Positions 25,509 to 34,687 are shown, counted from the first letter of the stretch. The stretch is DNA of 64,000 bases from Pseudomonadota bacterium (GCA_018261615.1 JAGTSE010000028.1:35603-99602), one strand, 5' to 3'. Notes: a model not told the origin generated them from the sequence alone. Program-made: numbers and translations.

Positions 25509-25988
25509 ATGCTGCGCCTGACAGTCCTCCTGCTGTTTATCCTGCTCAGCCCCCGCGCGGGGGCATTCTGCTTTGACGCAGCCGGGGCAAAGTACCACAT
25601 CGATCCGCTGCTGATTCAGGCCATTGCCACCGGCGAAAGCAGTCTGCGTCCGGGGATTACGAATATTAACCGCGATAAAAAGACCGGGCGTGCGCTCAGC
25701 ACTGATTACGGGCTGATGCAGGTCAACTCCTCACATATCCCGGCGCTGATGGCTCAGGGGGTTATCCGCAGCCCGCAGGATCTGCTGGCCCGTCCCTGTC
25801 TCAATGTGCAGATTGGCACCTGGATTCTGGCGAAACATTTTCAGGTATGCGGCATCAGCTGGAACTGTCTGGGTTCTTACAACGCCGGGTTTCGCCAGGA
25901 TCGCCATGAAACGCGCGAATCCTATGCCAACCGGATTTATGCCATTTACCGGCGCCTTTTACTGAAAGAGCGGGGGATCAGACTGTGA
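25509..25988 (+). CDS. pilT: Lytic transglycosylase PilT
   Basis: A 159-aa SLT-type muramidase that opens peptidoglycan for the pilus machine. It has a signal peptide (LLFILLSPRAGAF), the catalytic Glu in AIATGESSL (about residue 43), the YGLMQVNSSHI motif and the CLGSYNAGF segment near the C-terminus. In thin-pilus operons pilT encodes this enzyme and not the retraction ATPase of type IVa pili. It lies between the pilin gene and the prepilin peptidase gene. Confidence 0.92.
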   Translation: MLRLTVLLLFILLSPRAGAFCFDAAGAKYHIDPLLIQAIATGESSLRPGITNINRDKKTGRALSTDYGLMQVNSSHIPALMAQGVIRSPQDLLARPCLNVQIGTWILAKHFQVCGISWNCLGSYNAGFRQDRHETRESYANRIYAIYRRLLLKERGIRL

Positions 25989-26641
25989 CGCTGCTGACGC
26001 TGAGTATGCCGTGGCCAACGCTTGGTATCCTTTTTCCCCTGAGCCTCGGTTTGTTTAATTTTATGGCGACCCTCGTCCGTATTAACCTGGTGATATCGGG
26101 GCACCGGAACGGGCGCAGTTCTCCCGTGCCTCCGGCGATAGTCTGGCTGTATGCCGCTGCTGTCAGTGTCATGCTGCTGGCGCCTGCACCGGCGATGCTC
26201 CGCCAGCTGTCCTTTTTCCTCAGCCTGTTTCTTTTCAGAATGACGCTGACCGATGCGCTGACGGGACTGCTCCCCCGTGAAATGACAGTGAGCTGCCTGA
26301 CTGCGGGGCTTGCTGCCGCACTTCTGCACCCGGGGTTTACGGAACATCTCCTTTCTGCGGTTTTCGCGATGTTGATATTTGGCGGTTGGCGATATGGCTC
26401 AACGAAGATTCATGGTCGCGAGTGTCTGGGGCTGGGCGATGTGTGGCTGGCGGGTGCGATTGCCGCATGGCTCGGTGGAACCGATGGGCTTTATGCCCTG
26501 CTGACCGGTGTGATGTTTTTTGTCCTGTGGCAGTTAACGGTGCGTCGCATCAGCGAGGGCGGGCCTATGGGCCCCTGGCTGTGTGCCGGTGCGATGTCAG
26601 TGACACTGCTTAAACTTTATCAGCCGCATATTACATGGTGA
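25985..26641 (+). CDS. pilU: Prepilin peptidase PilU
   Basis: A 218-aa polytopic A24-type aspartic peptidase that cleaves the leaders of PilS and PilV. The two catalytic aspartates are in LTDALTGLLP (about residues 92-101) and in GLGD of CLGLGDVWL (about residues 144-152). It lacks the cysteine-rich methylase domain found in longer PilD enzymes, which is usual for this pilus type. It has six or more hydrophobic segments and overlaps both neighbours. Confidence 0.92.
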   Translation: MTLLTLSMPWPTLGILFPLSLGLFNFMATLVRINLVISGHRNGRSSPVPPAIVWLYAAAVSVMLLAPAPAMLRQLSFFLSLFLFRMTLTDALTGLLPREMTVSCLTAGLAAALLHPGFTEHLLSAVFAMLIFGGWRYGSTKIHGRECLGLGDVWLAGAIAAWLGGTDGLYALLTGVMFFVLWQLTVRRISEGGPMGPWLCAGAMSVTLLKLYQPHITW

Positions 26642-27945
26642 TGCCAGTGAACTTATCAAAAACAACCGATCGGGGCTGGGCTATTCTCAGCACGGGTGTG
26701 GCTTTAGTGATCCTGCTGCTGGTCAGCGTATGGGGATATTCGCTTATCAGCGACTGGATGCAGAAACGGACCTGGATGAACACCTCCGCGCAGGTGTCCC
26801 GCTTCACGCAGGCCGTAAAGAGTTATACCGGGCGTTATTACGATACGCTGCTCGCCAGTGCCACCACCACCGCGCCGGTCATTGTGACCCCCGCTATGCT
26901 GAAAAACACCGGTTTTCTGGAGCAGGGCTTCAGTGAGACCACAATAGACGGTCAGGCTTATTCCGCTGCGTTGATACGCAATGCCACCAATACCGACCAG
27001 CTACAGGCGATGGTCTACACGCAGAACGGCTCTGCGCTGCCGTTTCTCGCTCTGCGTCAGATATCAATGGATATCACTGCCGGCATGGGGGGCTACATCT
27101 GGACGTCCGGTATCGCCACCGGTGCAATGGGGAGCTGGACTGTTCCTCTCGCACAGTTTGGTGTCAGCAGCACGCAGGGGCACATTGCCACACTGCTGAC
27201 TGCGGATGAACTGGGTGTGGCACGAGGTGAAAGTGACCGGCTTTACCGTTTTTCGGTCACTGGCAAGCCCGATCTCAACACCATGCATACCAGCATCGAT
27301 ATGGGCGGTAACAACCTCAACAATACCGGAACCGTCAATGCCGTAACGGGGACGTTCAGCGGCAACGTGGCCGCCGGTGGCAATATGACGGCAAACGGCA
27401 CGGTAACGGGACAGAACGTCGCTGCCGGGACAAATGTCACAGCCGGCAATACCATTACAGCCAGTAACGATATCCGTTCGAATAATGGCTGGTTCATTAC
27501 GCGGGACGGAAAAGGCTGGCTGGATGAAACACATGGTGGCGGTTTTTATATGTCCGATAATGACTGGGTTCGTGTTGTTAATAACAAGAATATTTACACC
27601 GCCGGTCAGGTTCGTGGCGGAAGCGTGCGAGCAGACGGGAACATGTCAGCAGGGGGACTGATATACCAGGACCAGGTCAACTCAACAGGTGCAGGCTGCA
27701 GTATTATTGGTGCGATTAGTCATGATTCAAGCGGCGACACACTCTCCTGTAAGGACTGGGTGTGGCAGAGCGGTTCTTCATCCCCGGTGCGTGTCTGCGC
27801 TAACCGCTGCGGTGGGCGCTGGCCGCTTGAAATTGGTCGCGTAAACCATGACGGCGACTGGTCTTCATGGAATACGCTTGGCGAGGGATGTGGTGGCTCA
27901 TATACCCAAAACTGGCTGGTACCTGTTTTCTGCAGCATAAACTGA
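26641..27945 (+). CDS. pilV: Minor pilin / tip adhesin PilV
   Basis: A 434-aa type IVb minor pilin. The leader ends DRGWA before a hydrophobic helix (ILSTGVALVILLLVSVWGY), so it shares the PilS processing signal. The middle part has repeated NAxTGxx strands (GTFSGNVAAGGNMTANGTV, about residues 236-254), like a fibre shaft, and the Cys-rich C-terminal domain is the variable receptor-binding end in related systems. No inverted alternative C-terminal segments and no rci recombinase follow, so there is no shufflon here. Start taken at ATG 26641; ATG 26635 is also possible. Confidence 0.88.
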   Translation: MPVNLSKTTDRGWAILSTGVALVILLLVSVWGYSLISDWMQKRTWMNTSAQVSRFTQAVKSYTGRYYDTLLASATTTAPVIVTPAMLKNTGFLEQGFSETTIDGQAYSAALIRNATNTDQLQAMVYTQNGSALPFLALRQISMDITAGMGGYIWTSGIATGAMGSWTVPLAQFGVSSTQGHIATLLTADELGVARGESDRLYRFSVTGKPDLNTMHTSIDMGGNNLNNTGTVNAVTGTFSGNVAAGGNMTANGTVTGQNVAAGTNVTAGNTITASNDIRSNNGWFITRDGKGWLDETHGGGFYMSDNDWVRVVNNKNIYTAGQVRGGSVRADGNMSAGGLIYQDQVNSTGAGCSIIGAISHDSSGDTLSCKDWVWQSGSSSPVRVCANRCGGRWPLEIGRVNHDGDWSSWNTLGEGCGGSYTQNWLVPVFCSIN

Positions 27946-28284
27946 CTGTCAGTCCGGTGTCTGGCGTGGATGTTAAAATTCTGGGCGCTATGCTTGACGC
28001 CGGAACACGGTTTGTAGATTTTATAAATACTCCAGTAATATTAACCTCTAATGACACTTTTATACCGCTAACCGGGAAACTGGTAGCGGTTTTTTTTGAA
28101 GCGCCTGATGTAGCTGTAACATGCCGGGAAAAGGGTAATCAGAGCCTCATCTGTCCTCTTCGACTTGCCTGTGTATTAGCCACCCGTAAATTTTCAGAAA
28201 CGGTTGATGAGTTAATCATCGTCTTCTCTCCCGCGTTTTTGCACCTTATGGCCGTTCTGCTGTGCAGCCATAAGGAATCCCTGT
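27946..28284 (+). other. Intergenic region after the pil operon
   Basis: A 339-base gap with no convincing gene. It holds the pil operon terminator (28064-28097), and after it the likely promoter region of the next block; a ribosome binding site (AAGGAAT) precedes the ATG at 28285. A frame running through it from inside pilV is not supported by any domain. Confidence 0.55.
28064..28097 (+). terminator. Terminator of the pil operon
   Basis: The stem ACCGCTA...TAGCGGT, with an inner ACCGG/CTGG pairing, is followed by eight T residues. It is a strong intrinsic terminator 119 bases after pilV. Confidence 0.88.
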
Positions 28285-29142
28285 ATGTCACTCAGTCATG
28301 CCTCACCCGAGGAACTGCTCCCTGATGCTCAGGAGCTTCAGGCCAGTGCGCCGGAGGTGCAGTCCGCTGCTGCGGTTAAGCCACGTATCCGGCTTGCGTT
28401 CAGCCCCCGAAAAATTCTTCAGACTGGCAGCATCATTTTGCTGACTGTCAGTCTGACGGGTTCCCTGATCGCGCTGGTTGTCATGGGGCGTCAGGTTTCA
28501 GACCTGGCAATACGGGTTAACACACTCGATGCGGCATTCCGCAGCGGCCAGATAGGCCAGCTCACCTCAAATGTTTCAGCGATGGAAGCGCGCCTGAAGA
28601 CGCTCGAACAGCAGGCGGCCACGCTTGCCTCACTTCCTGCTGCCATGCAGTCGGCCGATGAGCAGCAGAGCGCCCTGAGAACATCCGTCAGTCAGCTTCA
28701 GGAGGCCGGCAACGACACCACCCGGGCGGTGACTCAGCTGCAGTCACGCGTGGGCTCTCTTGAACACGATGTACAGCAGTCCCGGGCCGAGCTTGATGAG
28801 ATTAACCGTAAGGCGGAACTGACGCAGAAAACGCAGGCGCCTGAAAAGCCCCGGACCAGCACAGGCGCAGTGACCTCCCGGGGGGCCGCCGCTGTAAAAA
28901 AGACTGACCGGTCAGCCAGGCGTACGGTGACGCCTGCTGCACCGTTTGTGCTGACCGGCATTGAACGCCGTGGTGGTCAGACCTTCGCCGTCGTCATTCC
29001 CCGCGGTGTCTCGCAGATATCGGCCATGCGCCTGCTCTCACCGGGGGCTGCCATGCTGGGCTGGACGCTGCGCTCAACGGAGGGCAGCGGTGCTGCTGTC
29101 TTTCTGGTAAACGGCCGCGAGCACCGGATTCAGGTTGAATAA
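28285..29142 (+). CDS. Coiled-coil membrane protein of the ICE transfer region
   Basis: A 285-aa bitopic protein. The N-terminal 45 residues are cytoplasmic, a membrane helix follows (ILQTGSIILLTVSLTGSLIAL, roughly residues 47-70), then a long coiled coil (about 70-185) and a small C-terminal domain (FVLTGIERRGGQTFAVVIPRG..., about 215-285). I do not recognise a named family with certainty; similar proteins stand between the pil operon and TIGR03759 in related ICEs and recall plasmid TraP-like pilus accessory proteins. The domain order suggests a periplasm-spanning scaffold. Confidence 0.6.
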   Translation: MSLSHASPEELLPDAQELQASAPEVQSAAAVKPRIRLAFSPRKILQTGSIILLTVSLTGSLIALVVMGRQVSDLAIRVNTLDAAFRSGQIGQLTSNVSAMEARLKTLEQQAATLASLPAAMQSADEQQSALRTSVSQLQEAGNDTTRAVTQLQSRVGSLEHDVQQSRAELDEINRKAELTQKTQAPEKPRTSTGAVTSRGAAAVKKTDRSARRTVTPAAPFVLTGIERRGGQTFAVVIPRGVSQISAMRLLSPGAAMLGWTLRSTEGSGAAVFLVNGREHRIQVE

Positions 29143-29159
29143 ACGGAGATAACGCTTTG

Positions 29160-29873
29160 ATGAGAAAAACACTGATGGCCTCACTGTTTCTGGTGCCGCT
29201 CATGACCTCCGCTGCCACGGTCAGGACATCCTCCGCGCAGAGCAGCATATCCACATTGCAGGAGTCCTCCACCGGCGTGCTGAGTGTGCAGCAGCAGGCG
29301 CAGCAGTGGGGACTGTCTGACGGCGACTGGAGCCGTTATCAGACCCTGATGAAGGGGGATCGCGGCATTATGTCACCGGGCCTTGACCCGCTGACGGCGC
29401 TGGGTGTGGAAACCGATAACAGTGCTGAGCGCCGTCGCCTGGCTGAACTCTGGGTGAGGCACGAATACCAGCGAAGCGAAAAGGAGCTGGCCTTTCAGCG
29501 CGAAATCAATGCTGCCTGGCTACGGCTGTATCCGGAGACGCTGGCCGTCAACATGGGCAGCAATGCGGCGGGCATTGCGCACGACACGCAGGGGCGTCTC
29601 GCCCTGTTTGTGAAAGAGAACTGCTCGCGTTGCGATGCGCGTCTGGCGGCGGTGCTCGCCGACGACCGGCCCGTCGATATTTATCTGGTCGGCGGAAACA
29701 GCGATGAGGCCATCCGTACCTGGGCCATCCGTCACAACATCCCGGTGGAAAAAGTCCGCAGCCGCCAGATAACGCTCAACCACGACGGTGGCCTGTGGCT
29801 GCGCTACGGGCAGGGCCAGATGCCGGTGATTCTGCAGCAGGGGGAAAACGGATGGCAGCTCGCCGCATTCTGA
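29160..29873 (+). CDS. TIGR03759-family ICE protein
   Basis: A 237-aa exported protein (signal peptide TLMASLFLVPLMTSAATV) of the TIGR03759 family found only in PFGI-1-class ICEs. Features are QQWGLSDGDWSRYQTLM (about residues 43-59), GLDPLTALGVE and a thioredoxin-like C-terminal half with CSRC at about residues 156-159, which could be redox-active or bind metal. Its likely place is the periplasm, in assembly of the transfer apparatus. The ATG at 29160 is preferred over the TTG before it. It overlaps the next gene by 22 bases. Confidence 0.82.
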   Translation: MRKTLMASLFLVPLMTSAATVRTSSAQSSISTLQESSTGVLSVQQQAQQWGLSDGDWSRYQTLMKGDRGIMSPGLDPLTALGVETDNSAERRRLAELWVRHEYQRSEKELAFQREINAAWLRLYPETLAVNMGSNAAGIAHDTQGRLALFVKENCSRCDARLAAVLADDRPVDIYLVGGNSDEAIRTWAIRHNIPVEKVRSRQITLNHDGGLWLRYGQGQMPVILQQGENGWQLAAF

Positions 29874-30463
29874 TGCTGGGTGCCGGGATTCTGTTTGCAA
29901 CAGCGGCGTCCGGCGCCACAGACCTGCAGGTTATTCCTGATGCTTACCGGCAGATAGCCGCCGCTGAGCGGGTGCCTGCTGAGTCACTGTATTCGCTGGC
30001 AATGGCCGAAAGCACCCGCAAAACTGCCTGGGGTGCGAAGCCGTGGCCCTGGACCATTAACGTGGCAGGCAGGGGTTACCATTACAGCACGCGTGAAGAG
30101 GCCTTTACGGCGCTGCTCGGGTTTATGCAGCGCTGGCCGCTGAAAAATATTGATGTCGGCGTGGCCCAGGTGAACCTGGGCTGGAACGGGCATTTTTTCC
30201 CGACGTACCGTGATGCGTTTGATCCGTACACCAATCTTCGCGCAGCGGCCCGTATCCTGCGGGCCTGCTATGACGCCCGCCCTGGCAGCTGGCTTCGTGC
30301 TGCAGGCTGCTACCACCATCCGTCAGGCGGTGCGCACGCGGCCACCTATATGGCCATTGTGCGACGCAAGCTCAGTCAGATAGCCATGACCGATACACCG
30401 GCGGCCGTCGGTCAGCCCGGGTTACTGGCCCGTAATTCTCTTTCCTGGATTGAACCGCAATGA
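29852..30463 (+). CDS. SLT-domain lytic transglycosylase of the transfer system
   Basis: A 203-aa exported muramidase, the second in the element after PilT. It has a signal peptide (ILMLGAGILFATAASGA), the catalytic glutamate in SLAMAESTRKT (about residue 49) and the VGVAQVNLGWN motif near residue 113. It lies in the mating-pair formation block, so it probably opens peptidoglycan for the secretion channel rather than for the pilus. It overlaps both the TIGR03759 gene and the following gene. Confidence 0.87.
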   Translation: MAARRILMLGAGILFATAASGATDLQVIPDAYRQIAAAERVPAESLYSLAMAESTRKTAWGAKPWPWTINVAGRGYHYSTREEAFTALLGFMQRWPLKNIDVGVAQVNLGWNGHFFPTYRDAFDPYTNLRAAARILRACYDARPGSWLRAAGCYHHPSGGAHAATYMAIVRRKLSQIAMTDTPAAVGQPGLLARNSLSWIEPQ

Positions 30464-30990
30464 AAAATACGCTCCGTTATACCCTTGTTTTCACGCTTTT
30501 TTCAGGGCTGCTGACCGGTGCCGTCAGTTCCTCTGCTGCGCTGACCGTGGTGGGTGACCTCGGCGGTGAATCCACCGCGCCGCTGTTTGACGCCATCAAT
30601 GCCGGTCCGGGTCAGTCTGCAACGGGAGCGCCCGTTCTCCCGCCACCGCCGACATCGCTTTCCCTGTCCGACATGCTGCCGGTCAGCACGCCTGAAATGT
30701 CACCAGGCGCTGTCGCCGCCCGGCCGCTGAATCTGCCCGGCATGCCGCCGGTGTTTGTACTGGGGGACGATGCGTCTTCCCGTCAGTGGCTCACGCAGCA
30801 CGCCACCACGCTCAGCCGCATGCAGGCGACCGGCATGGTTATCAGTGTCAGGGATGAGCAGGGATTAAACGCACTGCGTCAGCTGGCACCGGGGGTGGCA
30901 ATGGTGCCTGTCAGTGGCGGTGACCTGGCCCGGCGCCTGGCACTGACGCATTATCCTGCTCTCATCACCACAACGGGGATATCACAGTGA
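30460..30990 (+). CDS. TIGR03765/PFL_4695-family ICE protein
   Basis: A 176-aa exported protein: signal peptide (LVFTLFSGLLTGAVSSSAA), a Pro-rich linker (VLPPPPTSLSLSDMLPVSTP, about residues 59-78) and a conserved C-terminal domain (PVFVLGDDASSRQWLTQHATTL and MVPVSGGDLARRLALTHYPALI). The C-terminal part resembles domains found in ICE and plasmid proteins that accompany the TraD coupling protein. Function is unknown; it is probably periplasmic. It overlaps its neighbours by 4 bases on the left and one on the right. Confidence 0.82.
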   Translation: MKNTLRYTLVFTLFSGLLTGAVSSSAALTVVGDLGGESTAPLFDAINAGPGQSATGAPVLPPPPTSLSLSDMLPVSTPEMSPGAVAARPLNLPGMPPVFVLGDDASSRQWLTQHATTLSRMQATGMVISVRDEQGLNALRQLAPGVAMVPVSGGDLARRLALTHYPALITTTGISQ

Positions 30991-31634
30991 TGCCGGTCTC
31001 CCTTATCGCTGAGTTGCTGAACCCGCACAGGGGACTGTCTGTCCTGGCGATGACGGGGGCGGTAGTGCTGGCGCTCCTGGTATTAAGACCTCGCACTGTC
31101 AGTCAGCGCCGCCACCGTCGCTATCAGAAACAGGCCGCACGGGCACTGCTTCGCCTGCCACAGCTGCGCGACGAGGCGGCCAGGATAGCCTGGCTGCGTA
31201 AGATGAACCCGTATGTGTTCGAGGAAATGCTGCTGACGGCACTTTCCCGGCAGGGCCTGCGCATACAGCGTAACGCCCGTTACAGTGGTGATAACGGCGC
31301 AGACGGTCAGGTCTGGATCAACGGTCGTCGCTTGCTGATTCAGGCCAAACGTTACAGCGCCACCATCAGTACCGCGCATGTTTCGGCATTCGGGTTACTG
31401 ACAGAGCGCGAGGGGTGCCAGGGGCTGTTCGTTCACACCGGCCGGACCGGCGAGGTCAGCCGGGAAGCCTTTCGCCGCTATGACGGCATCATCCTTATCA
31501 GCGGGCAGCGCCTGCTCTGGCTGCTGTCCTGTGACAGGCGCTGGATGGATACACTGACCAGACCGCCACACAGATCCCTCATCCCACAAAGTCAACGTAA
31601 AGAACCGGCACCATCCCCCGTCATCCGCGATTAA
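30990..31634 (+). CDS. Membrane-anchored Mrr-like restriction endonuclease-fold protein
   Basis: A 214-aa protein with an N-terminal membrane helix (LSVLAMTGAVVLALLVL), a basic linker and a PD-(D/E)xK domain of the Mrr_cat type: the acidic residue in NPYVFEEML (about 79), Asp in NGADGQV (about 105) and QAK (about 118-120). Related proteins are constant members of this ICE class beside traD. A role in DNA processing at the membrane or in defence is possible; the catalytic residues appear intact. The ATG at 30990 overlaps the previous stop codon. Confidence 0.75.
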   Translation: MPVSLIAELLNPHRGLSVLAMTGAVVLALLVLRPRTVSQRRHRRYQKQAARALLRLPQLRDEAARIAWLRKMNPYVFEEMLLTALSRQGLRIQRNARYSGDNGADGQVWINGRRLLIQAKRYSATISTAHVSAFGLLTEREGCQGLFVHTGRTGEVSREAFRRYDGIILISGQRLLWLLSCDRRWMDTLTRPPHRSLIPQSQRKEPAPSPVIRD

Positions 31635-31648
31635 GAAGGAACATTGCC

Positions 31649-31831
31649 ATGCCCCAAATGCTGTATTCCCTGACAGACCGCATCTTCGACCTGGTTACCT
31701 CTCAGGCCTCTCAGGCGGCAAAAACGGCCCCGATGGTTATTTTCGCTCTCGTGATGGCATGGCGGGATAAGCGTAACGCAGCTAAACGTTCCGGATTTTT
31801 CAGCTGGCTGACCAGCAGGGGGCGTACATGA
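31649..31831 (+). CDS. Small membrane protein upstream of traD
   Basis: A 60-aa protein with one hydrophobic segment (APMVIFALVMAW, about residues 27-38) flanked by basic residues. AAGAAGGAA precedes the ATG and the gene overlaps traD by 4 bases. No named family is recognised. The tight placement in the operon supports translation. Confidence 0.6.
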   Translation: MPQMLYSLTDRIFDLVTSQASQAAKTAPMVIFALVMAWRDKRNAAKRSGFFSWLTSRGRT

Positions 31832-33945
31832 GTGATCGCTATGTGATGGAATCCCTGCTGCGCCCGGCCGTGGAACTGTATTCAGCAACGGTTGCCGCCA
31901 GTGCGACCTGTATCTGCCTTACCGCCCCGTGGGCGGTGGCACTCGCGCCTTCTGTCAGTTGGGTGACCGCCGCCGGTTTTGGCGTTCTGGCCCTGAAGCG
32001 TACCCGACAGGGCATGAAAATCCTGCGCTATCGGCAGAATATCCGCCGTCTGTCCCGTTATGTGCTGACCAGCGAACAGATACCGGTCAGCCGGCGCCAT
32101 CTGTTTCTGGGTAAAGGTTTTCAGTGGTCTGTGCGTCATACCCAGCGGCTGATGGAGGCGCGTCGTCCGGAGTGCGAAATCTATGTGCAGCCCTCCGTGC
32201 TGTACCGCATGGCGCGTGAGATGGAAAAGAAGATGGAGTACAGCCTCCCCTGGCTGTGCCGGCTGACCCGCACCGATTCGGCACTCAACCCCTTCCGTCT
32301 GCTGCCACCGGTCGGCGGCAGCCCGGTGTATCACGGGGTTGAACCCGATGAAACCACCGTCACGTTTGATTTGGGCGAACGCGTCGGGCATATGCTGGTT
32401 ATCGGCACGACCCGTGTGGGCAAGACCCGACTGGCGGAGTTGCTTATCACCCAGGATATCCGCCGCACAAACGCCGCCGGTGAACACGAGGTGGTCATTG
32501 TGTTTGACCCCAAAGGGGACGCGGACCTGCTCCGGAGGATGTACGCAGAGTCGCACCGCGCGGGGCGTCAGGATAACTTCTGGGTGTTCCACCTCGGCTG
32601 GCCCGATATCAGTGCCCGGTATAACGCCGTCGGACGGTTCAGCCGTATTTCCGAGGTGGCCTCCCGCGTGGCCGGTCAGCTCTCGGGCGAAGGTAACTCC
32701 GCGGCCTTCCGTGAATTTGCCTGGCGGTTCGTCAATATCATTACCCGGGCGCTGGTCGCCCTCGGACAGCGCCCGGACTATAGCCTCATTCTGCGGTATG
32801 TCACCAATATCGGTGAGCTGTATGAGACTTACGTGGATAACCTGCTGAGCGAAAAGGCGCCGCAGCTGATGAATACAACGGAAGCCATGATGCAGAGCGG
32901 GATCAGCGATAAGGACCTGCCGCGTCACCTCCAGGGACGGCCTAACGGCGTGAAAATCTGGGTGTCAGAGCAGGTGCTCGGCAGCCCGGAGGGGAAAAAA
33001 CTCTGGGACCCGGTACTGGACGGCCTGCGCAGCGCGGTGCAGTACGACCGCACCTACTTCGATAAAATTGTCGCATCCCTTCTGCCGCTGCTGGAGAAGC
33101 TCACCACCGGCAAAACTGCCGCGCTTCTTGCCCCCGATTACACCGACCTGGACGATCCGCGTCCGATACTGGACTGGCACAACATTATCAAGTCCCGCGG
33201 TGTGGTGTATGTGGGTCTCGATGCACTTTCTGACCCGGTGGTGGCGGCCGCCGTTGGTAACAGCATGTTTGCAGACCTCGTGTCTGAGGGAGGCCACATC
33301 TATAAGTTCGGTCTCGGTGATGAGGAAGAGGGGAAATCCGCAAAGGTGGCCATCAACCTTCACTGCGATGAGTTTAACGAGCTGATGGGAGATGAATTTA
33401 TCCCTCTTATTAACAAAGGCGGTGGTGCCGGTTTTCAGGTGACGGCCTACACGCAGACCCTCTCCGATATCGAGGCCCGCATCGGCAGTACGGCCAAAGC
33501 GAACCAGGTGGTGGGTAACTTCAACACTCTGGTGATGCTGCGCGTGCGCGAGAAAAACACCGCCATGCTGCTCACCGATCAGCTCCCGGAAGTGGACGTC
33601 TACCAGAAGACACTGACATCGGGTGTCACCGACGTCTCGCGTCCCGGGGAAGGCACGGACTTTAACAGCAACGTTAACGACCAGGTGAGTCTGGTGAAGG
33701 TGCCGATGATACGGCCCGCCGATATCATCAACCTGCCGAAAGGGCAGGCCTTTGCACTGCTGGAGGGCGGACGGTTGTGGAAAATCCGTATGCCGCTGCC
33801 AGCGGATAACAACGACCCACATATGCCGGCCAGCCTGAAGCATCTGGCTGACAGCATGGAGAAAAACTACCACACCGGTGAAACCTGGTGGACCGGTGGT
33901 GACATAACGTATGCAGGAGGGCCGGATGCCACAGCAGGACAGTGA
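31828..33945 (+). CDS. traD: Type IV coupling protein TraD
   Basis: A 705-aa coupling ATPase of the PFGI-1 TraD class that brings the relaxase-DNA complex to the secretion channel. Two membrane helices lie at about residues 17-55. Walker A is IGTTRVGKTR at about residues 192-201 and Walker B is VIVFDPKGD at about 223-231. Further hallmarks are INLHCDEFNEL and FQVTAYTQTLSDIEARIG in the C-terminal half. It overlaps the next gene by 20 bases. Its cognate relaxase is not in the window. Confidence 0.93.
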   Translation: MSDRYVMESLLRPAVELYSATVAASATCICLTAPWAVALAPSVSWVTAAGFGVLALKRTRQGMKILRYRQNIRRLSRYVLTSEQIPVSRRHLFLGKGFQWSVRHTQRLMEARRPECEIYVQPSVLYRMAREMEKKMEYSLPWLCRLTRTDSALNPFRLLPPVGGSPVYHGVEPDETTVTFDLGERVGHMLVIGTTRVGKTRLAELLITQDIRRTNAAGEHEVVIVFDPKGDADLLRRMYAESHRAGRQDNFWVFHLGWPDISARYNAVGRFSRISEVASRVAGQLSGEGNSAAFREFAWRFVNIITRALVALGQRPDYSLILRYVTNIGELYETYVDNLLSEKAPQLMNTTEAMMQSGISDKDLPRHLQGRPNGVKIWVSEQVLGSPEGKKLWDPVLDGLRSAVQYDRTYFDKIVASLLPLLEKLTTGKTAALLAPDYTDLDDPRPILDWHNIIKSRGVVYVGLDALSDPVVAAAVGNSMFADLVSEGGHIYKFGLGDEEEGKSAKVAINLHCDEFNELMGDEFIPLINKGGGAGFQVTAYTQTLSDIEARIGSTAKANQVVGNFNTLVMLRVREKNTAMLLTDQLPEVDVYQKTLTSGVTDVSRPGEGTDFNSNVNDQVSLVKVPMIRPADIINLPKGQAFALLEGGRLWKIRMPLPADNNDPHMPASLKHLADSMEKNYHTGETWWTGGDITYAGGPDATAGQ

Positions 33946-34687
33946 GAACGGGCAGCGCAGCGCGACGCCCCGACAGCGACAGTCCGGTCCGATTGGCCTG
34001 CTGTTCTGGGATTTCCCGATGGGCCTTATCGGTGTGTTGCTCGGTTCACTCCTGGTCAGCCTGCTTATCGAGTATGTCTGTATAGCGCTGTTGTGGCCGG
34101 AAGAAGGCGCGGCCCACAGCTATCAGGTGATGGTGGTAGAAAGCCACTGGCTCTCGGAAGGGTATACGCGCAGCCTGCTGATGGCCGCCCCGGTTGAGAC
34201 AGTCAGCCGGTGGGTGCACGTTGCCTGGCAGTGGCTGTTTGTGGACAGCGGGTTCAGTGGCTGGCTGCAGTCATTTAAATCCCTTAGCGAAAAAGGCAGC
34301 GGGCTTATTCCGGCGCTGAACGGAGTCGGTGCCACGCTTGTGAACTGGCTGGGTATTTATCTTCAGGCGACGGTCTGGGTCACGCTGATATTCTTCATCC
34401 GGGTGATGATCCTTTTTCTCAGCCTGCCGCTGTTCGCGCTGGTTGTCATCACGGGCGTGGTGGACGGGCTGGTCAGACGTGATCTGCGTCGCTACGGCGC
34501 GGGGTATGAATCGAGCTTTGTTTATCACCATGCCAAACGCTTTATCAAACCCGCGCTGTATGGCCCCTGCATGCTCTATCTGGCATGGCCCACGGCGGTA
34601 TGGCCGAATCTGCTGTTGCTGCCATCAGCGTTGCTGGTTGGTGCGGTTCTGGCCATCACAACCGCAACCTTCAAGAAATATTTATAG
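33926..34687 (+). CDS. TIGR03747-family ICE membrane protein
   Basis: A 253-aa polytopic protein with about four hydrophobic segments (GLIGVLLGSLLVSLLIEYVC; VWVTLIFFIRVMILFLSLPLF; LYGPCMLYLAWPTAVW; LLLLPSALLVGAVLAIT). VVITGVVDGLVRRDLRRYGAGYESSF, about residues 172-197, is the family hallmark. It directly follows TraD in ICEs of this type, so it may assist the coupling protein at the inner membrane. The ATG at 33926 follows GCAGGAGGG. Confidence 0.87.
   Translation: MPQQDSENGQRSATPRQRQSGPIGLLFWDFPMGLIGVLLGSLLVSLLIEYVCIALLWPEEGAAHSYQVMVVESHWLSEGYTRSLLMAAPVETVSRWVHVAWQWLFVDSGFSGWLQSFKSLSEKGSGLIPALNGVGATLVNWLGIYLQATVWVTLIFFIRVMILFLSLPLFALVVITGVVDGLVRRDLRRYGAGYESSFVYHHAKRFIKPALYGPCMLYLAWPTAVWPNLLLLPSALLVGAVLAITTATFKKYL

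Noticed and set aside
27867..28325. Frame of 152 codons spanning the end of pilV and the following gap
   Set aside because: It runs through a strong terminator and has no start signal or known relative.
31882..32928. Minus-strand frame (348 codons) opposite traD
   Set aside because: Antisense shadow of the coupling protein gene with no recognisable domain; His- and Arg-rich as expected of such frames.
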